Assembly: GCA_015501585.1 (NCBI GenBank)
Contig: JADNRY010000333.1
Span: forward strand, 1-64,000
Reading direction: 5' to 3'
DNA: 64,000 bases
DNA from: Rhodocollybia butyracea
Taxonomy: Eukaryota; Basidiomycota; Agaricomycetes; Agaricales; Omphalotaceae
In this document: positions 22,100 to 33,480 of the stretch, piece by piece
How the letters are laid out: every line of letters begins with the position of its first letter
Numbering within the stretch: the stretch's first letter is position 1
Position numbers and translations under genes: made by a program
The notes under the pieces: model-generated
Database searches by the model: none
What the model was told of the DNA's origin: nothing
What the model saw: the letters and a program-made list of their open reading frames with translations, nothing else

Positions 22100-23338
22100 A
22101 AGTGAGGTACTTATAGAGGAATCCGAAAGTAAAATGGGACAGGATACTTTATCTGGCACATATGGTATTTATCCATCTTAGTCGACTTGTTGAAACGGTG
22201 CGTAGTTCGCTAGCTCTGGGGACTAGGATCTCTCCATTCCGTTCCAAAGCATCATTGGATATAAGAATGGATCACTTCTCTTCATTGCAGGCTCCATTTC
22301 AAGCCCATTGAATGGTACAACTCCTAGGTCTTGCCATATTCGGATACTTAACATTGCAAATTTCGCCATTTCGGGCTTGCGGTGATTCGTCTTTCGGGAT
22401 TATCAGACGTGTTGCGGGGGGCATCAATCAAGCCACAGGGTGCTGAAAAATACTTAGATCGGAAGTACCAACAAATTTCTGTTGGTTTCAATTTTTCAGT
22501 GGTACGTACGACCTGCTTTGCGTTATAGTGGTCCTCCATAGCTCTTCCTTATCCGGAACTACTTGACGCAAGGATTTTCGATCTGGTAAAGGTCAGTTAG
22601 CTCATGCAGACAGATCTAACATGCGAAGTGAACGCAAACTCTGAGCAGATTTCTTGAAGGACACATCAGACGCGATAGGTGCATACGGCCCGTCGGGAGC
22701 TCTGAGCTCGCTTAGTAGCTGCCCGGCGCGCGGCGTCGAGTAAAAAGTGCATGGGACGATCATGGAAGGAAAGAAAGAAGTGATTAGAAAGTGATTAGCT
22801 GTTGCCCGGCGTACTCCCGGCGCGCGGTGTCTACTAAAATGCGCATCATTGGGAAGATCATGGAAAAACCCATTTTCAGCATTCGACCTGATTTCTTTCG
22901 ACTGGGAAGAATCTGAGAATATTGGAAGAATGCCATCCTACGAAGCCTACGATTTACCCGAAAATAAGTGCTCTTTACTTACATGAGAAGCATGAGATGA
23001 CATTTTACCGAGGGATAGTTATGTAGCATGAACGATAAGTTAAAAGTGGTGCGGGAGATCTGCTTGGTGAGTGCTAAACCTTAAAGGCGCACCGCACGGG
23101 ATCAGTCGATCACCTGAAAACCTAAAAACTAACAATACGCGCGGGAGAATACAGGAGAATACACGCCCTAGATAGCATATTGTACAAGATTGTACACCGG
23201 TCTCAGCTCTTTCCAGCAATAGACCTTCTGAGCGTGTAAGTACAACTACATTCTCATTGGAATTTTTATAGTACAAGAGATGGCCGCATGACGACAGCCA
23301 TCCTAATCTACAACGCAATTTGATTGAATATTTGCTGA
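22100..23338. other. Intergenic region between FAD monooxygenase and MFS genes
   Basis: No gene supported. It holds an imperfect GC-rich direct repeat (see 22680-22870), and the last 300 bases are the 3' flank of the MFS gene. Confidence 0.4.
22680..22870. repeat. Imperfect direct repeat with CCCGGCGCGCGG core
   Basis: Two ~65 bp units, starting near 22720 and 22800, share GCCCGGCG, CGGCGCGCGG, GTCTACTAAAA-like and GATCATGGAA words in the same order. It is unusually GC-rich for the surroundings and lies in the promoter side of the FAD monooxygenase. Confidence 0.5.
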
Positions 23339-25745
23339 TTATTCCCCAGTAGTTCCAGCAATGACGCTCCCGTGAACTCCCCACTCGACGCCCAATCCAA
23401 ACATGATCCATCCTATCGCGATGATCCCCGCAGAAGCCGCGAGGAACACCCATCTCAGCCGATCCGTCACAATCCCCGGTTCAACTCTCTTCAGAAGTTT
23501 CTCATTCGCCAACAGCTTCTTCTCTTCATCGGTCGAATCATCATCGGACTCACTGTCCGCTCCTCCGATGACTTCCTCGATTTTCGAGTCGTCCATAGGT
23601 GCACCGCCGATGCGGGTGCCTTGAGGGTCTTGTAATCGTTTTTGTTCGAGTTTAAACCTTAGGAGCTTCGTCACCTCATCGTCCAGCGCCTTCGGTTTAA
23701 CCTCCGCTAATCTCGCTGCTGGAAGCACATTCGGGAACCAATTCGCTACAATCCACAGCGCTCCTGCGATTGCTGTGCAGAGGAACGCGTAGATGAGCCA
23801 TAGTGTGACTGCTGGATCCAGAGAAGCATGCGGTGTATCGTCTTGGAGCTTTCCAGCTGCGGTTGTGATGATGACGATGGAAGCTTGGACGACGGATTCT
23901 ATAAGTGGCAAATTTTCGAGTTATGAATCGTGTTTCTCGGGTGATGGGGAACTGATACGTACTTTTGATAGCAAAGGCTGTTGCGAACCATTGAGGATCC
24001 GCGATGATGCTTCGGATGATCTCCACTTGGGGGGCGGGAGTGACACACTGAGAATCGTTTAAGTATCGGTGGAGTTATGAACAAGTCCGCCACTTACTTG
24101 AGCAAATGCGTAAAAGACATATGCCGCCACTGCAAGCATAAGTACAGGGTGGGGTCAACATTGCTGGGTTTGGATATACAGCAAACACTCTACTCACCAA
24201 ATGCAGGGACCGAATGAGAAAACTTCAGGAGAAGCATTGATATAAGGAACATCAACGCTGATACGAGCACTGTCGTATCGTTAGCGAATAACAAACTCCA
24301 GGACCTATCCTAAAGCCAAAGACGCGCACAAAATGAAACCCTTCCTCCGTAGAGATCGATAACCAACCCAAGCACGGGAGTTAGGCATGCCGGAAGAAGC
24401 AAGTAGAAGCTTGATACCCAACCGCCGATGACAGCCCCCTTCTTGAGGCGCTGTTGAGCAAATTGACTTTTTTTTTGAGAAGGTCAGATAGTGAGATAGG
24501 AAAGGAAAGAGACGATGAACACTAACGTTGAAATCGAAACAAACGACTGCACGCCTGCATTTTCAAAGATGGAAAACAAGACGACGATCCTACGTGATAT
24601 AACATACGAGATGAGTTCTCCCTCTCCGCTAAAAAAAACAGAGAAACAACTAACCAAAAAGTAACTGGAAGCTCCTTCACCGCCTTCAAGCTAAACACGC
24701 CTCTCCTCGTATGGCTCTTCATCGCCGATCCATCCGTATGGTCCGTGACTTGATAGTTGACCACAAGCCACTTATCCAAAAAGTAAACTAGGACGGCACA
24801 GATGACAGAGAACAACGCGATGATGGCTGAGATCCAAAGTGCCCATGCGTACGTTCCGAGATTGGTAGCGATGATGTTGGCGGTGGATTGTCCAGTAAAT
24901 TGAGCGAGGTTTGCGATGCCCCTTGATAAGTAATACAAGCACAAGATTTAGGTACAAATCCGTGAACGCTAGAAGCAGAACGGCCGAACGAACGTACGTA
25001 CCAGATTGCCCCGATAGAAAACGCGAACCCACCTCCTCGCGCGAAATACGTCGAAAAAATCCTATGCTGGGCGTTGTCCAATGATCCATCGCCGATGGCT
25101 GCGATGACTTTTCCGACGATGAGGACAGGGTAGTTGTTGAAGTTGTTTGTCGCGCTTCCGGCCATGACAATGCTTCCGCCCAGATGGAAGGATGCCATGA
25201 TGACTGCGAGGAGAGGTCCGCCCCATTTGTCGATGCAGAAACCAATGCCGATGCAGAGGAAGGTGTTGACCTAGGGAATTCAAAGCCAATGACTCTGAGG
25301 AAGTTGAAGATCAACGTGAAGATATACGTACGAGGTTAGTACACGCGACTAGAGTGGCGAACTGGGAGTTGTTAATGTGTAGCTCTTTGATGATAGTAGT
25401 TTTGAGAGCTCTGCAAAGAATAAACCAAGATTCGAAAGCTTTACGGAAAGATACATACACAATCAAGCCCTGCAGGCAGTGAACAAATCAGGGTGCGTTT
25501 TTTGGTTAAACAAGTATCGACTGCAGACTTACATTCGACCAGTGATTTCCGACTACAATCCACAGCGTTAGTAACTTGAACATCCTCAGATCAGGAGAAA
25601 GACACCTACAGCTAGCCAAGCAAGTCAACGTAAGGATCGCAATTCTCCATCTTAAAGGCAGTTTAGGCTTCCTAGGCGTGTCCGGCGCATTTGCATTGTA
25701 GCTAATAGCGTCAGAGTCCTTTTCACTTTGAGTCGCGGTGGACAT
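23339..25745 (-). CDS. MFS transporter, MFSD1-like
   Basis: Multi-exon carrier with about 12 membrane segments. The N-terminal cytosolic tail (MSTATQSEKDSDAISYNANA) leads into the first helix. Recognisable stretches: NHWSN near helix 1, ELHINNSQFATLVACTNL, FCIDKWGGPLLAVIMASF (an MFS motif A region after helix 2), VLIVGKVIAAIGDGSL, GIANLAQFTGQSTANI, and late helices FLCTAIAGALWIVANWF and WVFLAASAGIIAIGWIMF. An acidic loop (GGADSESDDDSTDEEKK) lies before the last helix. The helix order and the GDGS/TGQSTANI parts resemble fungal homologues of the lysosomal MFSD1 family rather than drug/H+ antiporters. Likely a membrane exporter or vacuolar carrier; substrate unknown. Small exons near 25370-25560 make the model tentative. 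Same strand as both flanking FAD enzymes. Confidence 0.7.
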
Positions 25746-26110
25746 AGTGGCGACTAGGGGAAAAATGAAAGCCTGAAGAAAGAAACGAGATGGGGGTTCA
25801 TTTTAAAGTGTTTTAATATTAAAGATTATACGTAAAAAAGGCATTCTAGGCAAGGGGGTTACCCAATAATAGAATAGAGGCAAGAAGGTTACTTCAAAAA
25901 AAGCGTCGAGACTTGCAACTCTTCGGCACCAAGTTTGTTAAAATAGTTATCAGATACGCAGAGACATCTTATCAGATGAGCTGAGACCGCGCTTACCGGT
26001 TCCCAAGCCAAACTTGAATTGGGATTCCCAGGCTCCTGTGAAAACCGACAGCGAGTGACAGTGTGCACGCTGTATAGCCAAGGTTTCCCACCTCCCACTT
26101 TGGCTAATCT
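25746..26110. other. Intergenic region, MFS promoter side
   Basis: 365 bp between the MFS start and the end of the FAD oxidase. AT-rich; no repeat or gene visible. Confidence 0.4.
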
Positions 26111-28251
26111 TTACACACGGCATAATCTCCCATCCTCTATCTCTTCCCAGCGGTCTCCTCCCACAGCAATTCGCGCATACAAAACGTGCTCGGGATCCCA
26201 CTTGTCTTTGACCGACAATAGTTGATCATAGTGCGCTCCGTAAAACGCAATTTTCCAATCCACAGCAAAAGGATCAGCCTAGTAAACACCATATTACAGT
26301 GAGAAAACCCGAGGCGAACCAAGTCAACGGACCTCATTGACATAAGCTCCTCCACCCGCGCTCAATTTCTTCAAAGGCTCGTCAAGTACGCTTATTAGCT
26401 CCTGGTCGTACCAAAGATGCTCAAGCGAATCAGTATCACGATAAAACCTAGAATATAATGCCAAAAAATGAGACTAGAACCTTCAGCTAGCCGCTAAAAA
26501 AACTCACAAGACAGGATTATACATCCTTTCCGCGTTTCTCCACTCTGGATGAACCGCATTGTTCGGATATCCGCCGGCTTTTCGGGAAGGCCGCAGTCCA
26601 ATGTCCCATACGTACGCCCCGCTATCAACGATGTCTCTAGCCGCGCTCATGAAATCAGACAACCCCCTTTCCGTCTCAAACAACGACCTTGGGAGTAGTC
26701 TCCCGCCTAGCTGATATCCGTTAACGTCAAAGTTATCGTACTCCGCAACAGTTTCGACGTATTTCGAGTGTTGGGCCAAGGTGAAGTTGTAGCTGATTCC
26801 AAGCGAATCGAGAGTAGCTAGCCACGGCGACAGAATGTCCGAGATCGTCGATACAGAGACGTTCGGTGCAATCAATGGAGCCATGCGGAACTTTTCCGAA
26901 TCGTAAGTCGCGTCGAGGAACGAACCGGTATCGAGGATGTTTGGGATTATTCTTTGATAGGCTGTGATAGCCTTCCAGTAGGTGTCCCGCGAGATGCCTT
27001 TCGAGGTAAAGAACAGGTCCGCCTTGGTCATCGGCATATCAGGATGGGCTTTGACTGTGACGGACCATACGATTCCGTAGGTGCCGCCTCCCTGGACAAC
27101 GATGGTGTCAGTACTGGATCCATACACACTCCAATATTCGTCAACGTGGAACTTACCCCACCGCTTAGCGCCCAATACAGATCTTGGTTCTCCGTCGGAG
27201 ACGCAGTAACAAACTTTCCAGTTGTAGTAATAACTTCAAACGCCAGAGTATGGTCGGCAGCCATCCCTAAGAGAGAAGATAACACCGAATGGCCTCCACC
27301 TATTGTTCAATGCAATTTTGATCAGCATGTGCTATAGTATCCATACAAAATGTTGATGAAGACCTTGGATATATCCCCCTGCAAACCCGACAGTCTGGAA
27401 AGAATGAAATAAGCTTAAAGTACTCGAACCTCTTCCAAACGAATGGAACACAAACCGGACATTCCCCCGCAACTATCACATGACCGTGTTTCGTAGCTTC
27501 CGCATTGACTTCTGCACCTTGCACGCCAGCTTGCACCTTCAGCGCAGGACCATCGTACGCGGGGGATCGGTAATTATCGAACCACTCCATCTCCTTTAGG
27601 TGATGCATCCATACGGATATCGCACCGCTCCCCGTGGAGCGCCCCATGTAACTGCTAGTACGTCAGGGCCAATCACTCCAGCAATCAAATGCGGGAAACG
27701 CAACGTACTCGTGGCCGGTATTCTTCACCACAAAACGAATGTTGTTCTTTTTCGCAAATTCTATGGTTTTCATGACGTGGGTGGGCTCAGAGACATTGAC
27801 CGTGTATTGGACGTAAGATCCGATGTAGCAAGGGGAGTCTCGTGGAGTGAACGGGTCACAGCTCTTGTTTAGGAACACTGCGTCAATGATAGAAGAAGGA
27901 TGTGTGATGCTTGTGGAGACGTATTGAGGTGTATTATCACAGATACAAAGCGTCAACTTACTGCATATCTGTCGCGTGCCAATTTTTCTTCACATACTCG
28001 CATTTCTCGTGGTCATAATGAGGATCGTGACAGTGTGCTCCAATGGGGACGGTATGGATTAAACGACCATCGACGGACGTGTTGAAGGCGTTCCATACGT
28101 CGTCCGGTGGCCAAGCTTCGTCTCCGGGAAAGGTTCGACATTGAGGACGTAGGTCAAGTTCGTTTTGGTCAGCGTAAGGCGAAGTAAACAGCCCCAGCCC
28201 GTGAAGCAGGAGCTGAACGGTGGATGGTAAGGAAGGTGTCGAAAACCACAT
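26111..28251 (-). CDS. Secreted FAD-linked oxidase with BBE domain
   Basis: Oxidises an alcohol/sugar or a metabolite with O2 (FAD_binding_4 plus BBE, oligosaccharide-oxidase/berberine-bridge type). Starts at ATG 28251 with a signal peptide (MWFSTPSLPSTVQLLLHGL). Intron 2 joins NTGH to DYMGRSTGSGAISVW, giving GHDYMGRSTG, whose His carries the 8-alpha FAD link; VAGECP joins TVGFAGGYIQGGGHS, whose Cys gives the second link. Bicovalent FAD as in glucooligosaccharide oxidase is thus expected. Then GGTYGIVWSVTVKAHPDMP, and a C-terminal BBE end YGAHYDQLLSVKDKWDP...VGGDRWEEIEDGRLCRV. About eight exons, all junctions reasonable; complete length. Extracellular. A truncated copy lies at 36.3-42.7 kb. 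Confidence 0.85.
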
Positions 28252-28439
28252 AACGAAAATGAGTGGTAGTGTTCAAGAGTTGCTGAGGCATTTTTATATG
28301 AGACAAAATGTTTCAATTGCCCGGCAGGGAGGGGATTTGAATTTCCCGAAAGGTTTGGACTGTGGGGATTAAAAGTGCACTGCAACATTAGTTCCAGTGA
28401 ATGTAGTAGTCACCAGATCCTCGCAGACCATTCACCGGA

Positions 28440-29230
28440 TATCCAAGACTTGTATAGTGTACCTTAGGCGTCATTTATTGAAGTCCGTTTTCCCATCTAA
28501 ACCTAAATTCCCAAAGTATATATTACTCCCTCGTACCGGCTCAGCTCCGAAGCGCTGAACGTACTACACGGGTTAGCGCTTTCTGCACCAGGAGGTAGGC
28601 TAGTAGATATCCATGATACTAGTTTCCATGATCCTCCGATCACGTCGTTGACTAGAAAGCCACTTGCAATCTGGTTGGTTGGTTGTTTGGTGGTAAAAGT
28701 GGATTCCGCACGGCGCACACGGAATACGGAATCGGGGTCAAGACCAGCAGATATTCAAGCCGACCACTCAGACTCAGATTCAAAGCTCTTTAATAGCCCA
28801 TCAGGTCGACAAAAGCAGAGGAAACGCGGAATACTGACCATACTTTGAGGCATCATTCTTGGAACGGTTCTCGAGCAAACGAAGCCATATTAAAGGATAC
28901 AACTGTCCACATTCATACCCTCGACGATCTTAAATCCACCATTTTGCTACTGCTTTCGAATGGTGAGTGCTTGAGTTGAGAGTAACCCTAACCCTAATCA
29001 CGTGAAGAAGTCAAAGCTAGGTTTACCGTCCGAAAGAAGAGAGAAAGGCTTCGCGTGTCGCCGTTTTCTCTTTGCTAGGGCAGGATAATAGTCGAAAACC
29101 CATAAGTATATTAGCGTGATATCAAAGTTCTCTACAGCTTCTGATAGTCGCTTGCTCGGGAGAAAAAGGAGCAGCGCGAAGGAGAGCTGAAATTTGAATG
29201 GAGGATGAGAAAGGCAGTGCTTCAATACCT
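28440..29230. repeat. Dispersed intergenic repeat R, copy 1
   Basis: First of four copies (also 33480-34110, 35795-36275 and 42800-44740). Common blocks in order: GATATCCATGATACTAG, GATCCTCCGATCACGTCG, CAATCTGGTTGGTTGG, GTGGATTCCGCACGGCGCAC, a frame reading IHTLDDLxSTILL, TAACCCTAACCCTAATCACG (a telomere-like CCCTAA motif) and AAGTCAAAGCTAGGTTTACC. The IHTLDDL part stays readable as protein in several copies, so the repeat may derive from an exon of an unrecognised gene. Confidence 0.65.
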
Positions 29231-29254
29231 AGTACCTGGGTCGAGAACCACGTC

Positions 29255-29540
29255 AGAAAGGAGTGCGCTTTTGTACATTGAAGAAACCTGTGTCTTTTAA
29301 ATGTTGGTCAAGGGACTCGTTTAAATTAAATGCAGGTCCGCCATTAGCACACGCTGCGGCAAATAAGTACATCCACATACCGCTTCATGGGACCACTGTG
29401 TATTGAAGTCTCAGGAGAATTCTCCAAAAGTTGGATCCACCATCCCGGTTTCAAGATCCGATACAGTTCACTCAGCGCCATTGCTCATCTGTAAGTGCAC
29501 CGAAGAGTATACCAGTTTGGATCTACTGCTCCACTAGTAC
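29255..29540 (-). pseudogene. MT relic (M8)
   Basis: Minus-strand remnant of the middle of MT exon 3 (from a QRSFVHCRN-like 3' edge to a damaged KPGGW and LVxSxVH), with deletions and frame changes. It directly follows intact copy M7 and matches the relic M14 at 44.75 kb, its counterpart in the second duplication block. Confidence 0.5.
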
Positions 29541-29593
29541 TGGTGTTACATACGAGTTACATATTAGAAATAATTTGTACAGAGTGCGACTAG

Positions 29594-30563
29594 TCAAGTC
29601 TCTGGCTTCTGCGCATAAGCTACCGTCCAATGCCACAAGTACTGTGAGGGCGTATTCCACTCCTGGTCTACTCCTTTACGCAGAGCATCTATTTCATCCT
29701 CTGACTCAAACATCCCAGTGGCAAGGAAAGCTGGTTTCAGTACTGGTATGTTGTCCACAAAAATCTTTTTATGGCCTTTGAATTCCAAATCCAAATCCTG
29801 TGAATCCAACCTCGGAAGAGCAGTAGTCCGCTTTTGTATATTAACAAAACCCGCGCTTTTGAGACGTTGGTCGAGGGTCTCGTTTAAATCCGATACAAGT
29901 CCTTTATTGACATACACAGCGGCGTATACGTCTGCATAACGCTTCATTGGACCACCGCTCATTGCAGTCTCAGGACCGGTCTCCAGAAGTTGGACCCACC
30001 CTCCCGGTTTCGAAACACGATACAATTCCCCCAACGCTGCTCCCCATTGTTCAGACGTAAGTGCACCGCAGAGCAGTCGTTGATTTACCAGTTTAAATCT
30101 ATTGCTCCACGACTCTGGGAGATTTGTAACAGTGTGTACGGCGAAGGTGACATTTTGTGGATGTTGAGTGGGGAAGAGGCGCTGACTGATATCAATGCCA
30201 GTGAGAGAAACGCCTGGGTGAACCTTGCGGGCAACATCGAGGAGCCAAATACCTGCTACTAAGTCAGTTCCATTCCGAGTCGGAATTTTCAATTCGATGA
30301 ACACGGACCAGTTCCAGTTGCACTCTCGAGTATCTCGTCTCCAGGGTCAAGCGAAATTTTTGGGACGATATGCTGTCCCCCACATAGAACTTGCGTGAAG
30401 TATCGATTCTGTGAATCGAGTCTATCAGGCAAAAGAAAGCATATCAGTTTCATATTTCCAAAGATAAGCAAAATACACACCTCTCTTGCTCATCTTCGGT
30501 ATAAGACACGATGTAGTGGGATACAAAAGGTCGTTCCTCAATATGGGGCGAGCTTACAGCCAT
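29594..30563 (-). CDS. UMTA-like SAM methyltransferase (M7), intact
   Basis: Exons 30563-30481, 30421-30309 and 30252-29594; phases fit; 284 aa. First exon MAVSSPHIEERPFVSHYIVS; exon 2 is one codon shorter than in M4 (GGQHIVP). Motif I: DEILESATGTG joined to IWLLDVARKV; then SLTGIDISQRLFP, VSKPGGWVQLLETG (Leu to Ser at the first position) and a C-terminal YAQKPET. A small-molecule methyltransferase of unknown substrate, cytosolic. Its duplicate is M13 at 45.2-46.2 kb. No lesion seen. Confidence 0.85.
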
Positions 30564-30590
30564 TTCTGTGGACTTCGGTCACTCGCGTGC

Positions 30591-30633
30591 TAGGTTTTAA
30601 AAGAGTGCAGATTGAATGCAGAACTGATGATCA
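30591..30633 (-). promoter_or_regulatory. Conserved MT-family proximal promoter (M7)
   Basis: On the minus strand GATCATCAGTTCTGC, ATTCAATCTGCAC and TCTTTTAAAACC, about 30 bases before the ATG at 30563. Same arrangement as in M4, M5, M11 and M13. Confidence 0.6.
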
Positions 30634-30679
30634 TTGGAATTAGTTGAGAAGTAGCATGCAAAGCGAAACTTACATCTAA

Positions 30680-31100
30680 AATTGTATAAGGTTCAAGGAA
30701 CACCTGGCAAGTTCAAATAGGACATAATAGGATGATCCTCGATGTACGCGGCGAACTTCCCGTCATTTCTATAAATTTAGAACGGGATTTGCTTTATGTC
30801 GAAAGGACTCCGGATAGAGGTAGAATTGATGATGATATGGAAGGTCTAGCCAGATGGTTGATCAATGATGAACACTTCAAGTGTTATAGCGAGTTGGCGC
30901 GTATGCTCTATGCTTGAGAGTTGCCATGAAACCTTCCCATCTTCAAAGAAACCTTTATCCCCTCAGTCGTGCACCCATCTTCAAGAACATCTTTATTCCT
31001 TGCAACTCAATCATGTGAATATGAAGCCATAAAGAGCATCTATACTTATTTGAGTTGGATACGCTGCTTTGACCGTGTTGTTGTTTGAGAGTAGTCCAGG
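30680..31100 (-). pseudogene. Decayed MT exon 1 and flank module
   Basis: Intergenic module shared with 4.2, 32.2, 46.3 and 47.9 kb. A degraded MT start is visible around 30700-30770 (a GAAATGACGGGAAGTT-type copy of GAAATGGCTG and a broken IEE stretch), then a spacer with GGACTCCGGATAGAGG and AGATGGTTGATCA. No open gene. Confidence 0.4.
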
Positions 31101-31138
31101 TGTTATCCAAATGGAATAATTTCACAACTTGTGTCCAG

Positions 31139-32109
31139 TCAGATATCTGGCTTCTGTGCATAAGCTACAGTGTAATGCCACCTAAATTGCGAGGGTGCAT
31201 TCCACTCCTCATCAATTCCTTTGTGCAGAGCATCTATTTCATCCTCCGACTCAAACATCCCAGTGGCAAGGAAAGCTGGTTTTAGTGTTGGTATGGAGGC
31301 CATAATAAGCCTCTTTTGACCTTTGAATTCGAAATCCACATCCTGTGAATCCAACCTTGGAAGAGCAGTAGTCCGCTTCTGTATGTTGACGAAACCTGCG
31401 TGTTCGAGACGTTGGCCAAGAGTCTCGGTTAAATTCAATACAAGTCCGCTATTGACAAACGCTGTGGCAAACGCATCCGCGTACCGCTTCATCGAACCAC
31501 TGCTTATTGAAGTCTCAGGACCAGACTCCAAAAGTTGGATCCACCCTCCCGGTTTCAAGATGCGATACAATTCGCTCAACGCCATCCCCCATTGCTCATG
31601 CGTCAGTGCACCGAAGATTAGTCGTTGATTTACCAGGCTGAATTTGCTGCTCCATGACTCTGGGAGATTTGTGACAGTGTGTACAGCGAAGGTAACATTT
31701 TGTGGAATTGGGTGGGGAAGTGACGTTGACTGATATCGATACCAGTAAGAGAAACTGTGGGGTGGCAGGTATTTGGCTACTCGACGTTTCCCGCAAGGTT
31801 CACTACGTTAGTTCGATCTGTATTTTTCAATTTGATGAGCACGGACCGGTTCCAGCTGCACTGTCGAGTATCTCGTCTCCGGGATCGAGTGAAAATTTTG
31901 GGACGTAGATGAGTTGTCCATCACATAGAACTTGCGTCAGATGTTGATTCTGCCAATCGAGTCTATCAGGCAAAGGAACGATATCAATTTGCAGCGACTC
32001 GGAGAGGATAAGCAAATACATACCTCTCTCGCTCCTCTTCGGTATGAGACTTGAGGATGTAGTGGGACACAAAAGGACGCTCCTCAGTGTGTGGGGAGTT
32101 TACAGCCAT
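31139..32109 (-). pseudogene. MT pseudogene (M9) with a 42 bp microinversion
   Basis: Exon 1 (ATG 32109, MAVNSPHTEERPFVSHYILK) and exon 2 (VPKFSLDPGDEILDSAAGTG) are fine, and from 31585 to 31139 the C-terminal half is open (ILKPGGWIQLLESG to YAQKPDI). But 31762-31803, which should encode the exon 3 acceptor and GIWLLDVSRKVH, is the exact reverse complement of the matching segment in M11 (47.4 kb). A base is also missing in the PTQ-PQNV region near 31710. The SAM-binding loop is therefore destroyed. Counterpart of intact M11. Confidence 0.8.
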
Positions 32110-32149
32110 TTCTACAGACTTTGGCCAAGTGCTTGGTCTTAAAAGAGCA

Positions 32150-32640
32150 TAGATTGAATGCAGAGCTGATCATTGGCATTTAGCATGGAAGGTGGAACTT
32201 CCTGTCAGATCGTGTTTGATGGGAGCAAGTTGTGTAACTTGCACGCGGCGGGTTCATGGGACACAAGGGGATGCTCCTCGGCTCCATATGTGGCGAACTC
32301 CCAGCCATTTCGGTAAATCTAAAAGACTTGCTTCATGGTAGAAGGACTCTGGATAAAGGCAGAATTGATGATAAGGTGGAAGGCCTTGCCGGAGGGTTGA
32401 CGAGCACTTGTAGTACATATAACTTGCATATAACTGTCACTGTGAGGATTAGCCTGGGATTAGCACATGTGCTTCTCACTAGAGTTGACGTGAAAACCTT
32501 CATCTTCAAAGACATCTTTATTCCCTACGACTCAATGCGATACTGGTTCCGATATGAAAGCGTAAAAGAGCGTCAATACCTATTATTATTTGGGTGGGAT
32601 TACGCTGCTTTGGTTGTGTTATGATTGGATGAGTACATAG
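32150..32640 (-). pseudogene. Decayed MT exon 1 and flank module
   Basis: Around 32250-32320 the minus strand reads MAGSSPHMEP followed by a shifted PLCP, a worn copy of the MT first exon. The rest is the shared spacer (GGACTCTGGATAAAGGCAG, AGGGTTGACGAGCAC). Matches 47850-48240. Confidence 0.45.
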
Positions 32641-32649
32641 ATGATATTC

Positions 32650-33480
32650 AAAATGACAAATTGTGTCCAGTCGAATATCTGGCTTATGTGCGTAAGCTAC
32701 AGTATAATGCCACAAGCATTACAAGAGTGTATTCCAGTCCTGGTCGACTCCCTTGCGCGGACGGTGCGTGACGATGAGTGATAGCAAGGTCGCTGCATTG
32801 ATGATGTTGAGGAACTTTTCATTATTATCGATTGCAACAGTTGACCAGAATCCACCCAATAATCGCTGGTCGCTGGTTGGAGCTGGACTTTGGCAACAGG
32901 ATCTAAAGAAAGATTCAACCGTTTTTTCAGCTAAGAGCGACCGTGGCATGCGGAACCCGAAGGTAACAATTAGTTATACTGGAAAGGAAACGCGGGAGCT
33001 ATATGTACATACGTCGCCAGATCGAGGTAAGGCTGAGTGGCGGCGAGAACGATGGCTCGCCATCTGCTCCGACTTCAGTTTCCTGGTTCTGTTCCGAATC
33101 AGCCAGGAGAGCATACTCCTCGAAAGCCTTCGTCATAGAGTGACTAGCAGTCCCGAGGTAGATATCACCGAATCATCACTACTATAGCAGCCACTACATG
33201 CGAGGTTAGTTCAAGTCGGAAATAGGAAGCAGCACTTACCAAAACTCTAAAAACGGTCAACATCTGGTCCTTGGTCCTCATCGACATCCTTATCCAAACC
33301 ATTCAGTCATTGAGCAAGCGGTTCGAGTTATTTGTCTCGGCAACTATAGTAGCTGCCCGGTGAATGCGCTAGCGAGAAAACTTTCAGCCAATAACATCGA
33401 ATACACAAGGGGCACAAACAGCTTCAGTCATCCACCTATCATGTTACTTGAAGCTGTGCTGCCAGTCTCGATTTCGACTA
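32650..33480 (-). pseudogene. Chimera: relic of an unrecognised gene fused to an MT tail (copy 1)
   Basis: The 3' end (32650-32760) is the last ~30 codons of an MT (KGVDQDWNTLLQCLWHYTVAYAHKPDI). Upstream it is joined to unrelated coding-like sequence: MPRSLLAEKTVESFFRSCCQ...DQRLLGGFWSTVAIDNNE, and, across an intron, GDIYLGTASHSMTKAFEEYA and an acidic LLADSEQNQETEVGADGE. A further exon upstream shows a hydrophobic segment. I do not recognise that gene. The same fusion is found at 48.3-49.4 kb. Frames are not continuous. Confidence 0.45.

Noticed and set aside
20000..31000. Complete secondary-metabolite cluster with a core enzyme
   Set aside because: No PKS, NRPS, terpene cyclase or DMATS motif found on either strand; only tailoring-type enzymes are supported.
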